NCBI GenBank assembly: GCA_903813345.2
Contig: CAIIXF020000008.1
Coordinates: 25,526,822 to 25,590,821 of the forward strand
Length of the DNA: 64,000 nucleotides
Source: Owenia fusiformis
Lineage: Eukaryota > Annelida > Polychaeta > Sabellida > Oweniidae
Direction of reading: 5' to 3'
Shown: positions 23,365 to 34,623 of the stretch, piece by piece
Numbering within the stretch: position 1 is the first letter of the stretch
Layout of the letters: every line of letters begins with the position of its first letter
Notes under the pieces: model-generated
Told to the model about the DNA's origin: nothing
What the model saw: only the letters and a program-made list of their open reading frames with translations
Database searches by the model: none
Program-made: the position numbers and the translations under genes

Positions 23365-25067
23365 CTTTTTACGTCATACTTTGTTTTGAATGTTGCATCC
23401 TGGGAAAGTGCACCTGCACTATGTATGACTTGCCAATCCTTCATATTTTTCTTTTTTATACCCGGAGAACGACATGTGGCACTGGCATATAGGCACTGGC
23501 GGATCCAGAAGATAACAAGGATAGGTGGGGTGGGGGCACATTTCAAGTCAGAATGGGTTTTCCCCGGGCATTTGCCCATCTATATTGACAATCCAAGTAT
23601 TAAAATTAATATTATCAGATCTGAAAATTGTGACATGATTTTTGCGGGAGGAAATCAGTGTTTGGGTCTCAAAATCATGGCCCCTTTTTTAAACTTTAGA
23701 CCATTTTCGAAATTATGGGCCAATTTTGCGAAAAACTGAGTCCCATTCAAAAAAGCTACATTTTGAAAATGGCGCATACTTCTGAAATTGAGACCCAATG
23801 GTGTTTTTATAGGCCTATTCTACTCAAATATATTATTCTATAACTCCCGAACGTTCCATGGGGATTCACAATCCCTCATTAGATCTATTTATAAAATTAC
23901 ATGTATCAATACACGGTATGACGATTTCATTAGTAACTTTTATGATTTCAACAGTCATCACGCGAAAATGAATGGACGTATTATTTGATAAAATAAGTAA
24001 ACCCCCAGAATACTAGGGTCGAGTCAGAATACTTCGGCAAGAGAAGTCGGAATACTTGCGTACAAGCCCACTACACGGAACACTTACTTGCTAGGAACAT
24101 GGTAAATTCATAGACTGATTAACTGCACAGTAAATTAAAATAATTCTATTATATTGGGTTTTCTGGAGCAGTCTTTACATGGTCATGGGGAACTGTCCGC
24201 GTATTCTTAGATGTATCTGTAAAAATCAATTGAGAGGGGGAGGGGGCAGTATTCCCTCGATCGGGGTCATGACATTACACGTTCTCTTAAAAACATTATC
24301 AACCTCCATCTCTTCAACATGTATTTTATGACTTCATTATGATTGTCCCATGGTCTTGGACTTTTTGGTTGTGATGGTTTTTGTTGGGGAGGGATGCCAG
24401 GCATTTTTTCTTTGGGCGTTAGATCATAGTTTGGGATACCCTTTACATTCGAATTCGTTATACTTCTCAAACGGATAGCTTCGTCTACAATTCATTCAAC
24501 TCGCCGTGCCAACTAAAACAACGCCAGAAAGACACTTTTCTCTCGAAGCCTATTGTCATTTCTACTGAAGTCATTAATTAATATTTATCCAGCGTTGACC
24601 AGCATTAAATATTATTTAAATGTGTTACTTTAGAACAAAACCTCTGCAGCAGGGGTACGTTTGGGATAATGGGGATTTTTTTTATATATACTTTGACATT
24701 CTGCTCTTGAGTGATTCTCTTTCATTCCGTGTTTTGTAACACGATTTTGTTCTCCCATTTTAGCACTCGTGCGGACATAAAATCGTATAGGTAAAAGCAT
24801 TTTTTCTTGTTATACTTGAGAAAAAATAATATTCGATTAAACGTATGTTTATTTTCTATTTTATTGTTTAAATAATAGTTCTTGCTATATATATTGGAGT
24901 AATGTGCCCTAGGTAGTACAGAAAAAATGGGAAAACAAATTCCACTAAAAAGTATAATTGTTTGTTCAATGAATCTGCTTCTTAACGAGAATCGTTTACT
25001 TTTTGGTCCATATACGCAAGAATTTTTCATTGTCTCAAATGCTCTTGTAGTGGTTATATCAGTCCAG
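23365..25067. other. Intergenic region between ATG14 and the IFI44-like gene
   Basis: It contains the presumed ATG14 promoter, immediately above 23364, and the 3' flank of the IFI44-like gene. Short ORFs here do not resemble a known family. One proline- and lysine-rich minus-strand ORF at about 24300-24470 has no supporting splice partner. No RNA gene seen. Confidence 0.5.
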
Positions 25068-28000
25068 TTATTTGTCAGGTTTAATATTCATACAAGAAAT
25101 ATTTTCCTCTGCTAGAAGGTCCGCCTGCTCCTCAAAGTAACCGTCTGCTGCACGAAGGATCTGACGCAATGCAACCAAGGAAAGGATGTCTGAAACAGTA
25201 CATTGCGGTGGTTTATAGAGTTCATATAATATTCTAAACGTTGTTTTATTACATTTTTTATATGCTCCACAATATTAGCATTCATACCTACATTAGGCTT
25301 GAATCCGATCTTCACAGAACTATGACTTAAAAATACACAATGCAAAATATTATTTTTTATTTTATTATGCTTTCTTAATTATAACAGTGATCGACTGGCA
25401 ATATTACCCGCGCTGACGTCCAGTTCTATTTGACTCTCATAATTACGCACTGGAAGTACACTCGAGCTGGGTACGCCAAATTTATCGCTAACAAGCTTCA
25501 CCATGTCGTGTACACTTGTACTTCTTAGAGCAACAGACGTGTCCTGTTCTACGTCACCACACACCTGGTCTATCTTCGTCATCAGCACTAACAATGGTAT
25601 ACCTATTGGGAATCAACTTCAGGTTATTTCCAGACTTTTGAGAACCAATACGAAATAGATGTTAGACTGAAGTGATTTGTCTTGTTAGTAGTATGTCGAA
25701 TGACGATTTTATTTATATAGCTCGTTAGTGATCTTGATGCAATATCAGAATCTAGAATATTACCTCTTTCATTTACCAGTTCTTGGATGGCCTTTAGCTT
25801 TGCCATCATCTTCTCCGACATCATAGAGACGGTGTTGACATCTATCACGAAAGTTACACAGTGTATCATGGTTGCGAGTGTTGGGTCTTTTATGAAACCA
25901 CCCACCCTAGGAGTCACCCTTGCAGCAGGATTAAACTATAACATGGTTAAATATTATCAAAAGTAAGTTTTTAACATATAGGAATAAGATACAAGGTGAG
26001 CCAAAAATACGTAATCCAAACAAATGTTAATTACTTAGTCATCAAGCATGAGTTTAACCTTATATTTGGCACAAGTGAACCATGTTCAATGTTTCTTTTA
26101 TTCTACTAACACCGTGACTAAGTTTGTTTGGTCTATTCACGATGTTCACGATTTTATGCTCATTTTACAAAACATTGTCAGTCTTAATCCCAAAACATGC
26201 CAATTCACCCGATATGAATTTCCAGACTTTATTTGAAGGCTATTTCAAAGATAATGTTTACATCAGTAAACAAAGATAAAGCATCGGGAGGTTGAAACAA
26301 GAGAAAAGAAAGATCGAAGATGAGAGTCATTACACAAGATATCTGTGAGCGTGTAACCAGAACATCTTAATCCGATGCGTTAAAGATTGCCCCCAGAGAC
26401 GAGACCGGCATTTTGAGTGTTTTATAAAATGCCCTCCTTCCTCCACTAAACGTCATTTATCGGTAAAAGCTAGATGAAGAAAAAAAGTTACTAGTATCTT
26501 GAGTTAAGAAACTCGAGTCTGACATTTTCGCGATATGCTTTTATATGAATTAGAATGGACTGATTTACCTGGAATCTATCTGGGATGTTCCCATCAAGGA
26601 TATAAGGAAAGTCTATAACATTCAGCCCTCCTTCCTCCTCTAAACCCATGGTGTCACACAGCTTTATTGACAGTGGACCGTTCTCTGACCTGATGTCGTA
26701 TTTTCGGAACTGGAATCATAATCATCAACTGCAAAATAGGCTATATGAAGATGGAGTCTTGCTCAAAGGTTGTGGACCTCCCCCCCCCCTCATCTACACA
26801 ACACAGTGTAAAGTATATAGGGGGATCCAGGGTCTTGAAGCAAGACTAATGAAGATGGAATGAATCCGAATCGGTCCAGAATTACTGAATTATCAGTACC
26901 AATGGAATTTGAAACTTATTAAAAAGGACTATATTTTCTTGTTTTGTGCGAAATTATAATCTGCAACTTGACTTATAAGTAGGTTTAAATCGAGAAAACA
27001 AAAAACTCGTAACCAGGAAGTTCATCCATTTTGTTACATTGATGTTCCATCAAAGTAATTAGTTGTGGAACAGTGTACATAGGAGTTATGCATTGGGAGG
27101 TTTGGGACACAGGGAATATCCCGAAAGTATACAAGGGAAGAATTGTATATCCCAAGGGATATTTCCTGTATCAAAACCGACCGTGCAAAACTGTTGTATT
27201 CCATACCTGATGAGGTTTTTATTAAACTACTAAGCATATCTCCCATATGTTGATGTGTTAACTTGCTAACTTGAACACTAAGACGAGTTTTCTTTGCAAT
27301 GTGTTCGTTTTCTGTGTTTACTAAGAATTGATTCCCATCAATTTTTAAATTTTAAATTTTGTTCACTATATATAGGTTATTTACTGGGAGGGACTGAATA
27401 TGGGTTTTATTCCGAGGGACAATATGATATTGACTGAAGGGTAATATGATATTGACCGAGGGAGCGCAGCGACCGAGTGTCGATTTCATATAGCCCAAGG
27501 TCAATATCATATTTTCCGAGGAATAAAACCCATATTCAATCCCGACCAGAAATAACCTATTTATTCCATTATACACCCCTCCAAAATGCTACATTTGGAT
27601 AACGCATATAACCGGGGAAAATAACCGGGAAACCGAAAAGAGGTTAATATGCTCCAATACGATTTTTCCCGAGAACAATACGATTTTTTCATGTAATACG
27701 CTCCAATACGATTTTTCCCGGGGACAATACGATTTTTTCATGTAATACTATTCAATACGATTTTTATTCCTTCATAATTCAGCCTGGTGAAACAGTAGTA
27801 TATTGGAATAAATTCGTCTACCACCTTCAGACCTTTGTCTTTTGTTTAGTTCAGTGCTGAAATAGCTGTGACGGGAATTCCTAGGGCTTGATGTATAGCC
27901 ATCGTACAGATGGTATAAGGTATAGGAATATATTTGCCTGGAAATCGAATATCTTCCGATTAATATGTCCCTGAAACCTCATCAGGTATGGAATACATGA

Positions 28001-29918
28001 TGGTATGCTGTCTCGATGCTAAGTCATTGGCCAATGGCGTATGTCCCCATATTAAATCAATGCACCCTTGCTAAAATTCTCATTTTCTCGGAAGAACTCA
28101 AGAGTACGAAATGATAGTGGTCAGTGGTACCGGAACTGAATTTCAGGGCTTCTAAGTATAAAAGGATAAAATAATCATTGAAACATGTTACTCACACACT
28201 CAATCAAATATGATACAAAGATTGATTTGCATTAATATTGAACCTAGAAAAAATGACGCACGTATAAAAATACATTTGAAGTTCAGATATCTAATGCACG
28301 CCAATGTTTGACAAAGTGCAAGTTTTAAATAACTCTTGATTTAAATGATGGCGATACTTCTATAGAAATGAATGGATCCTGTGATACAAACAACTTCGCC
28401 ATCTTTCATTGACATTGGCAAAAACTTGTTAAATAAAACTTGACTGGTAGAAAATATTTTTTGATAATTTATTGTAAGCTTTGACGTGGCCCGTATGAGC
28501 TGTTTTTGGTGTCCAATAAACGGATAAAGTACTTATCAACCCAATGGAAATACGTCAAAAATCAAATCTTAATTTGGCAAAAGAATGTTGAAAATGCGCA
28601 TAGTAGCCCTTTAAGTGTGTCATAGTACAAAAACTCTATCAAACAAATAACGATCAAAAGGCATTTCAAGTAATTGACACATCGTATTTGATAAATACCT
28701 TTGTTGTGATGCTATGTGCTCCACTTCCACTGATGGCTTTATTAACGACGTATCCCTTGAAGATGGATTGTAGAGTATTGTAGAAGCTGGACTTGCCAGA
28801 CCCTATCTGACCAATCAATAGGATGTTTGCGTGCCTCAGATTCATTTCCTCGACAGGGCGGTAATGCTGGATACTCTTTATCAATATATCACGGTCCTGA
28901 ATATAAAAGAGTTACACGTTATTACATGTTGAAAATAATAAAATTATTAGATCTTACAGATATTGTCTAATAAGGGCTGCATACGAAAACCAACAAGGAG
29001 GGAGGGGGACTGAAAATACATATTGGGGCTTTTGAAGATTTAAGGCCAATTTCTTGATTTGACAATTTACCCTGAAGTTAAGAATAAGACCCAAAAATGC
29101 TGGTAATTCAATTAGCAACACCATCATCAATTTCTGCTTATATTCCATTAACCCCCCCCCCCCCCCGCCCCATTAAATAAACATATTGTCATGTCCAGAA
29201 AGAATCTGCAACTAAGTAATATCCAACACCCCCTGGTCCCACACCAAGCTCAATCCCGAGTTTTCAAACCACTGTATTAATAGGTGCGAATTCATATTCA
29301 ACAACCCTGTCATTTTGGACTCACTTTATTCTGCCATGAAATACCCTTTCGCCATGGTGTTTCTTCTATCTTAACGTCTAGGATTTCATACACTTCGAAG
29401 TCAGTGTAACACTGGTTATTGCCGCTGAACTCTTGAGTAGTTAAGCCGGCATATGAATGGCCAAGCTTGAATGCACCATTGCCCTGCCAGTATGTGCCTG
29501 ATGATCCAATGGTTCCACTGAAGGGGTACCAATCATTCCCTCCGCCAAATGTCGGACCGTATTGACCATTGCCAAGGATGCCATTGACAGTGGTACAACA
29601 GTTGGATTTTTTCGGACTGTATACGTTAGCTTCATTCAAACGGAACAGAAAAGCGGCTGGATCATTTGAATAGTTTCCATTCTGATGCCATGGCATCGCT
29701 GTATATCCTCCAAATATGTAGCCAGCGTTATTTGTAGCCACGGTAACTGTGGGGCTCCTTCCATTGCACTTCTGGTGAAAGGTTGCTGCATTCAATTGTC
29801 CACCATCCCGCTTGGCACTGTATATCAACTCAAACTTTCCAGTTGCCCTTCCAATCCATTGTAAAAGTTGGGTTCTGTGTTCTTTAGTTAGAGTTGTGTT
29901 CTTATTCTTTGCTGCCAT
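25068..29918 (-). CDS. IFI44-like protein: TLDc domain fused to a GTPase, 6 exons
   Basis: In vertebrates this family is interferon-induced and linked to antiviral responses; its biochemical role is poorly understood. Exons: 29325-29918, 28699-28896, 26569-26709, 25764-25935, 25408-25602, 25068-25189. Phases close to 473 aa. Exon 1 is a full TLDc domain of about 198 residues (GGQLNAATFHQKCNG, IFGGYTAMPW, DPAAFLFRLN, TDFEVYEI). Exon 2 brings the P-loop GQIGSGKSS after NLRHANILLI. Exon 3 has the G3 motif DTMG, and exon 5 the G4 motif TKID. Exon 6 (LVALRQILRAADGYFEEQADL) matches the helical end of IFI44 proteins. The ATG is the first of the long exon. The gene looks intact. Its start faces a plus-strand gene about 70 bp away. 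An exact ortholog name is not warranted. Confidence 0.92.
26909..27070 (+). repeat. Interspersed repeat shared with 35826-35988
   Basis: The shared stretch includes ctgcaacttgactyataagt, gtttaaatcgagaaaacaaa and aagttcatccattttgttac, and ends near gttgtggaac. The other copy directly abuts the Polinton insertion point. Confidence 0.65.
27196..27996. mobile_element. 801-bp inverted-repeat element with an internal palindrome
   Basis: The termini are gtattccatacctgatgagg... and its exact reverse complement, 23 bp each. Inside, 27373-27560 forms an imperfect palindrome (gaatatgggttttattccga against tgaggaataaaacccat-like sequence). Next to it, 27640-27780 holds tandem units of ccaatacgatttttcccg. 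No transposase ORF. It lies in intron 2 of the IFI44-like gene; a one-ended copy is at 411-603. Confidence 0.75.
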
Positions 29919-29987
29919 TATGTTATTCTCTCATTCGTTGTAGTTGTATTAATCAGTACACTCAACTTGAATACTCATGCGAACAAG

Positions 29988-32900
29988 ATGATAATGACTT
30001 CGAAGAAATCGTATCACAAAATACACACAGCATCAGGGCTACATGTAAGTGCTTTATACTTTATTTGTATTGAAGTGTTTTGCTATGCTAAAACAGTATT
30101 GTCTGACTGTAAAGTAACACTTTCGTTTTGGAAAAACAGCATGATCATTTATCATTCATCCTACACAAATCGAAACTGAATTAAAAAGCGAAAGGATATA
30201 AAGCGTTATATAGTCTAGAAATACATGATATAGAACTATGTCTGATCTATTAAGGTGCCATGGAAGTTAACAGGAAATGACAAAACAGGAAGTGACAAAG
30301 CCATGCTGGATTTTGAAAAATTTTTGAAGCAAGATATCAGAGTTCTGTTTGGACCTCTAGTCAGTTTTACTAGTTCCACATATCATTTACATGACTGGGA
30401 ACACAATGGAAATGGTCAGAATGACCATAAAAATGATGAAATAACCTTTTCAGCCCTCTGAAAATGTGACTGAAAAATAGCTAAAAGTAGGTGCTCAGGA
30501 AAGGTCACTGAACAGAATCTTTCGATTTTTTCAGAAAACGTGCCCAATATATTGCTCTAAATGATACAATCTTTGAAATTTTAAAAAATTGTCTGAAACA
30601 ATAATGGCTGTGGTAAAAAGGTAAATCGATCAATTTTCGATTCAGTTTTTTTCATTTTTTTCTTTTTCTAAGAATGATATCAAATTTTTTTAAATTGTAT
30701 CATTTTAAGCAATATATTGGGCAGATTTTCTGAAAAAGTCAAAAGATTCTGTTCAGTGACCTTTCCTGAGCACCTACTCTTAGCTGCTTTTCAGGCACAT
30801 TTTCAGAGGGCTGAAAAGGTTATTTCATCATGTTTATGGTCATTCTTACCATTTCCGTTGTGTTCCTGGTCATGTAAATGATATGTGGAACTAGTTAAAC
30901 TGACTGGAGGTCCAAACAGAACTCTGTTATCTTGGTTCAAAATTTTTTCAAAATCCAGCATGGCTTTTCACTTCCTGTTTTGTCATTTCCTGTTTAACTT
31001 CCATAGCACCTTAAGAGGAATTTTTGGAAGCGGCAAAGTCAAAGTAGAGAAGGATGATGAACCTAATGAGCCCACTGAGGGCAGCGTGACATGCATGTCT
31101 GGGAGCGCGACAAAGGTCAAATGCAAACATTCTGAGAATACTGACGATAGTAGTCCACATAGTTTCATTGTGCTGGAACATAAATCAGTGAGTATGTATT
31201 TGTTATTGATAAGGTCATCATGTGACGCCACTTGTACTTCCTATTAACATGTTGACATACTCTACCTACGGCAACATTTGCATGAGTGTGTGGGACAAAT
31301 TCAAATCTATAGTGAATGTATGGAATCCCTATTTAATATAACCCATGTCATGTGTAACATCAAACTTTGACTATATTTGTAATACTGATATCGTATCTGT
31401 ACATGATCATACACTCCCCTCCATCAGTTTGGCAACCTTTGCTCCCCCATTGAACTACATTTTTATTTACTTATTTGTCATATATCATTTAAAGCTTGTC
31501 CAAAGTTACATTGATTTGCCAAGTATCATGGTTCAACCCACAAAAAATTCAAAGGTAAAGAGGCTTTAACAAAAGAGGTTAGTGAGGGTTATCCCGTTCC
31601 AGGACTATATTGTCCTGGTACGGGATAAAGTGAGGGTAGATACTCCAAGGATATTCTTCTAAAATGACTTAAAATGTTTTATGAGCATTACCAAATGCCA
31701 TACCCCTATTTGAAGTGTATTTAATTAAGGTCATGTCTTGAAAGAATTGCTGCTGTTAACATGGCCAAGGGAGACACGCCGACTACTGATTTTCTGTAAA
31801 ACTAATTAAAGCGTTAATTTTGGTAAAACACCACCCTTGGTATACGCAGCTAACGAAAATTGACCGGTACGGGTCAAAAGCTGGACCGGTACGGGTTAAC
31901 GGTTTTATTTGAATTTAAAATAGCCATAACTTGCTCAATATTGACTTCCTCGTGTCTAATTTGAAATATATGATGCCTCCCGATGCTTTTAAGTACCCCA
32001 ATTTTTTACAGATTTTTAAACGGACCAAAACTCTCTAAATGCGCATTTATGCTCTTTTCTCTCGAGAACGACTGTCTCATTTTCACGATAACTTTTATTT
32101 AGTACTTCTAACATATAAGATCTATTTTTCCCCATCAAGGTATGATGTAAATGACATGCTATTTACATCTTGTGAGTTTCAATGACGCGCGTTGGATTTT
32201 ATAAAAAATGCCAAACTTTGTGACAAAGAATTTCATCCTGCTTGCAGCGAGAAGACGGACCGGTTCAGGGCAATCTCCTTGCAGCGAGAAGACGGACCGG
32301 TTCGGGGCAATAGCTGATAATGCACCCACGCTTCGCCTTCGTGCATTATGTAGATGGGTTTAGTTAGTACATACACTCAAGCATTTATATTTCAAATATA
32401 GAATGATACATGATTCTTTATTCTTTAAATGAAGCACTTTTCGTCTTTTTAGTTCTTTGAAATATTAAATGCCTGTAGGAAAACAATGCAGAGGTATCTC
32501 CAATGACAGTTCTGAATGAACTTCATGGTGCAATGGCAACACCCTTACTTCAACTGTCGCAGATGATTGAACGGATATACACAGAAAACACCCGACTTGT
32601 AACAGAAAACAAAGACCTTAGGCGCCAAATGGATCTGATGAATAAAAAACTAGAACATTTGGAGGGTGAAAACAAAGACCTAAAGAAAAGAAGTAATTCG
32701 AATGAAAAACAGACGTGGTGGAAAAGTGAATCTCAGCAGCCAAGCAGTTATCGCACCAGTGGTGTTGATCGTACCGGAAATAGCTCCAATACAAGTGCAG
32801 TTCTAGGGAACCGTCCCTTTTGGGCTAAATCAACTCCACCCAAAGAAACAGGTAAATGGATGAAAATGTCAATTAGATGTAATGTACATACAATCAGCTT

Positions 32901-33942
32901 ATAAAAAATATAACATTTTTATTTGACTTAACATGTATTTAGTTACTTATCCCAAATAACTTCAATCCTTATATGGAAATATATTTCTCATCTGAAGAGT
33001 TACTGTCTAAGATAAGCATTGGGGATGAAACGCATAATAATACATTCCTATATAGCGTTGGCACCATCCGAACGCAGGGCACCAGACACAATCCACTCGA
33101 AGTTGTTAATGTCTGGAGGACTGTGTTCGGTGAAAACGCTGACAAGACTAGAGTCGGTTATTTTTCAGTGCGGTTTAGTGTGATTACATCAACAGAACAG
33201 CTGTATGAGTTGGTACAGAGGGTCCTTGCTGAAGTCCAGGGCCATCTACCGCACAATGTTGATGTCAAGATGGTAACTACAGAGAATACCACGAGGCCTA
33301 CATTGCTTTTTTGTCTGAAAGGATCACGCTTGGGTACGGATGTTGACCAAGCTGTTAAACTCGTCAAAGGTAAACTTCACCCTTAGTACATGGATTCTGG
33401 AAACTTTGTGGAACAAAGCTTCAATATACGATGAGAAATCGGAGAATTTTAGACAAGGGATTGTTTTAAAGAACAAAACACACATCATCTTTGCATATAA
33501 AATTGTGGACGAGTTGGCTAAATCAGAATCAAAATTCAGTTATTTCTATCAGCGAATTTTATAAAAAAAATGGGAAAAGCTAAAACTTAGGGTTACTGAT
33601 AATTGTGAATACTTTGTGGTGAGATCATTGATAGATGACAAAAATTGACAATCTTCACTGCGTTTCACCAGCACGTAACTCAAAAAACTTCTATTGGCCC
33701 CTATACGTATACTTTACACAATATAACTTTCAGATCATTCTGCAGTGATGTTGATAGTCGTTCACCACCAAGCTACCCATGTTGCTTCACCAACACCAAG
33801 CCAACAGATTCTGCCTGAGAGTACAAGGAGCAGATTCCAATGCATGACGGACCTTCTGTTTTGGAGTAATGGCGGATACTATACATGTAGAACTAATGAA
33901 AATGCAATATTGGACATAACCAACTATTTGAAACCAAAATAA
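29988..33942 (+). CDS. Unrecognised gene divergent from the IFI44-like gene (5 exons, 5' end uncertain)
   Basis: I do not recognise this protein. Well-supported exons, phase-consistent with each other: one ending at 31187 (start between 31015 and 31056), 32479-32851, 32998-33369, 33734-33942 (TAA). The second exon encodes a short coiled coil (LLQLSQMIERIYTENTRLVT, then KKLEHLEGENKDLKKR). The last two form a compact C-terminal domain with TLLFCLKGSRLGTDVDQAV, VMLIVVHHQATH and a YYTCRTNENAI ending. A first exon at 29988-30044 (ATG to CAT, donor gtaagt) is plausible but its join to the next exon is not clean by phase. A foldback element (30254-31010) sits just upstream of that exon. The head-to-head position with an immune-type GTPase suggests, but does not show, shared regulation. 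Confidence 0.65.
30254..31010. mobile_element. 757-bp foldback element flanked by TTAA
   Basis: Arms of about 340 bp (left aaggtgccatggaagttaac; right gtttaacttccatagcacctt) pair along most of their length, so the whole element is one large imperfect palindrome. TTAA lies at 30250-30253 and 31011-31014, the target-site signature of piggyBac-type elements. No ORF of its own. Confidence 0.75.
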
Positions 33943-34623
33943 AGGCATGGCTTGTAGGCTGGTGTCATGTATCCCTTTGTGTGGTCATACTAATCACGAG
34001 ATACTAATGTACAAAACATACATGCATGGTACATTAGGAGTAGTTCATGAAAGGCCATATAGTCAACTCTATACTCGAAATAAAAACAAAGACCAATGTA
34101 CGTGGACTTGCAAAAATCATTGCTATTTTCAAGGCACCCCCCGGGCCCCCAGCCCCCCCCCCCCCCCTTGGGTGGGCCCAGAAAAAAAAATTGGGCCCAA
34201 AAAAAATTTTGGGCCAAAAAAGGCCTTAAGGCCCCAAAAAGTCGGCCTTTTTGGTCATTACTGGGCCGCAAGCGCGGATGTTTTTTTCTCTGACCTAAAA
34301 TTTGGGCCCCCCCCCCTTATTGGTTCCCAGATCCGCTCCTGCAAGGGATATACAAGGTACTGTTAATGCTTCATGCGATTCATTTTTGAGACATAGCCTC
34401 GCCTATCTTATGCCTCCCCTATCTTATTTTGCCTCACCGTTCCTGCCACGTCCCTGATGAGTGTTGTATACACGGAACTATTAGCACAGTGTATTAGTAT
34501 AGTTTCCATTGATTACCAATAAAAAAGCATAAACGCCTAACTATATACTTATGTAATATTTTATATGTTATTCTTCTAAAACAGATCCATTAATAAATTA
34601 CATCGACACTTTCCATTTTTGTT
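33943..34623. other. Intergenic region with C-rich and A-rich runs
   Basis: The 3' flank of the plus-strand gene converges on the 3' end of the sushi-EGF paralog. At 34135-34335 there are long C and A homopolymer runs with gggcccaaaaa-type blocks, probably a degenerate element. Nothing coding seen. Confidence 0.5.

Noticed and set aside
23161-25067. Possible further gene upstream of ATG14, including a Pro/Lys-rich ORF at about 24267-24470
   Set aside because: No family resemblance, no matching splice partners, and short ORFs of this size are expected by chance here.
33990-34366. Pro/Gly-rich ORFs in several frames
   Set aside because: They come from C and A homopolymer runs at 34135-34335.
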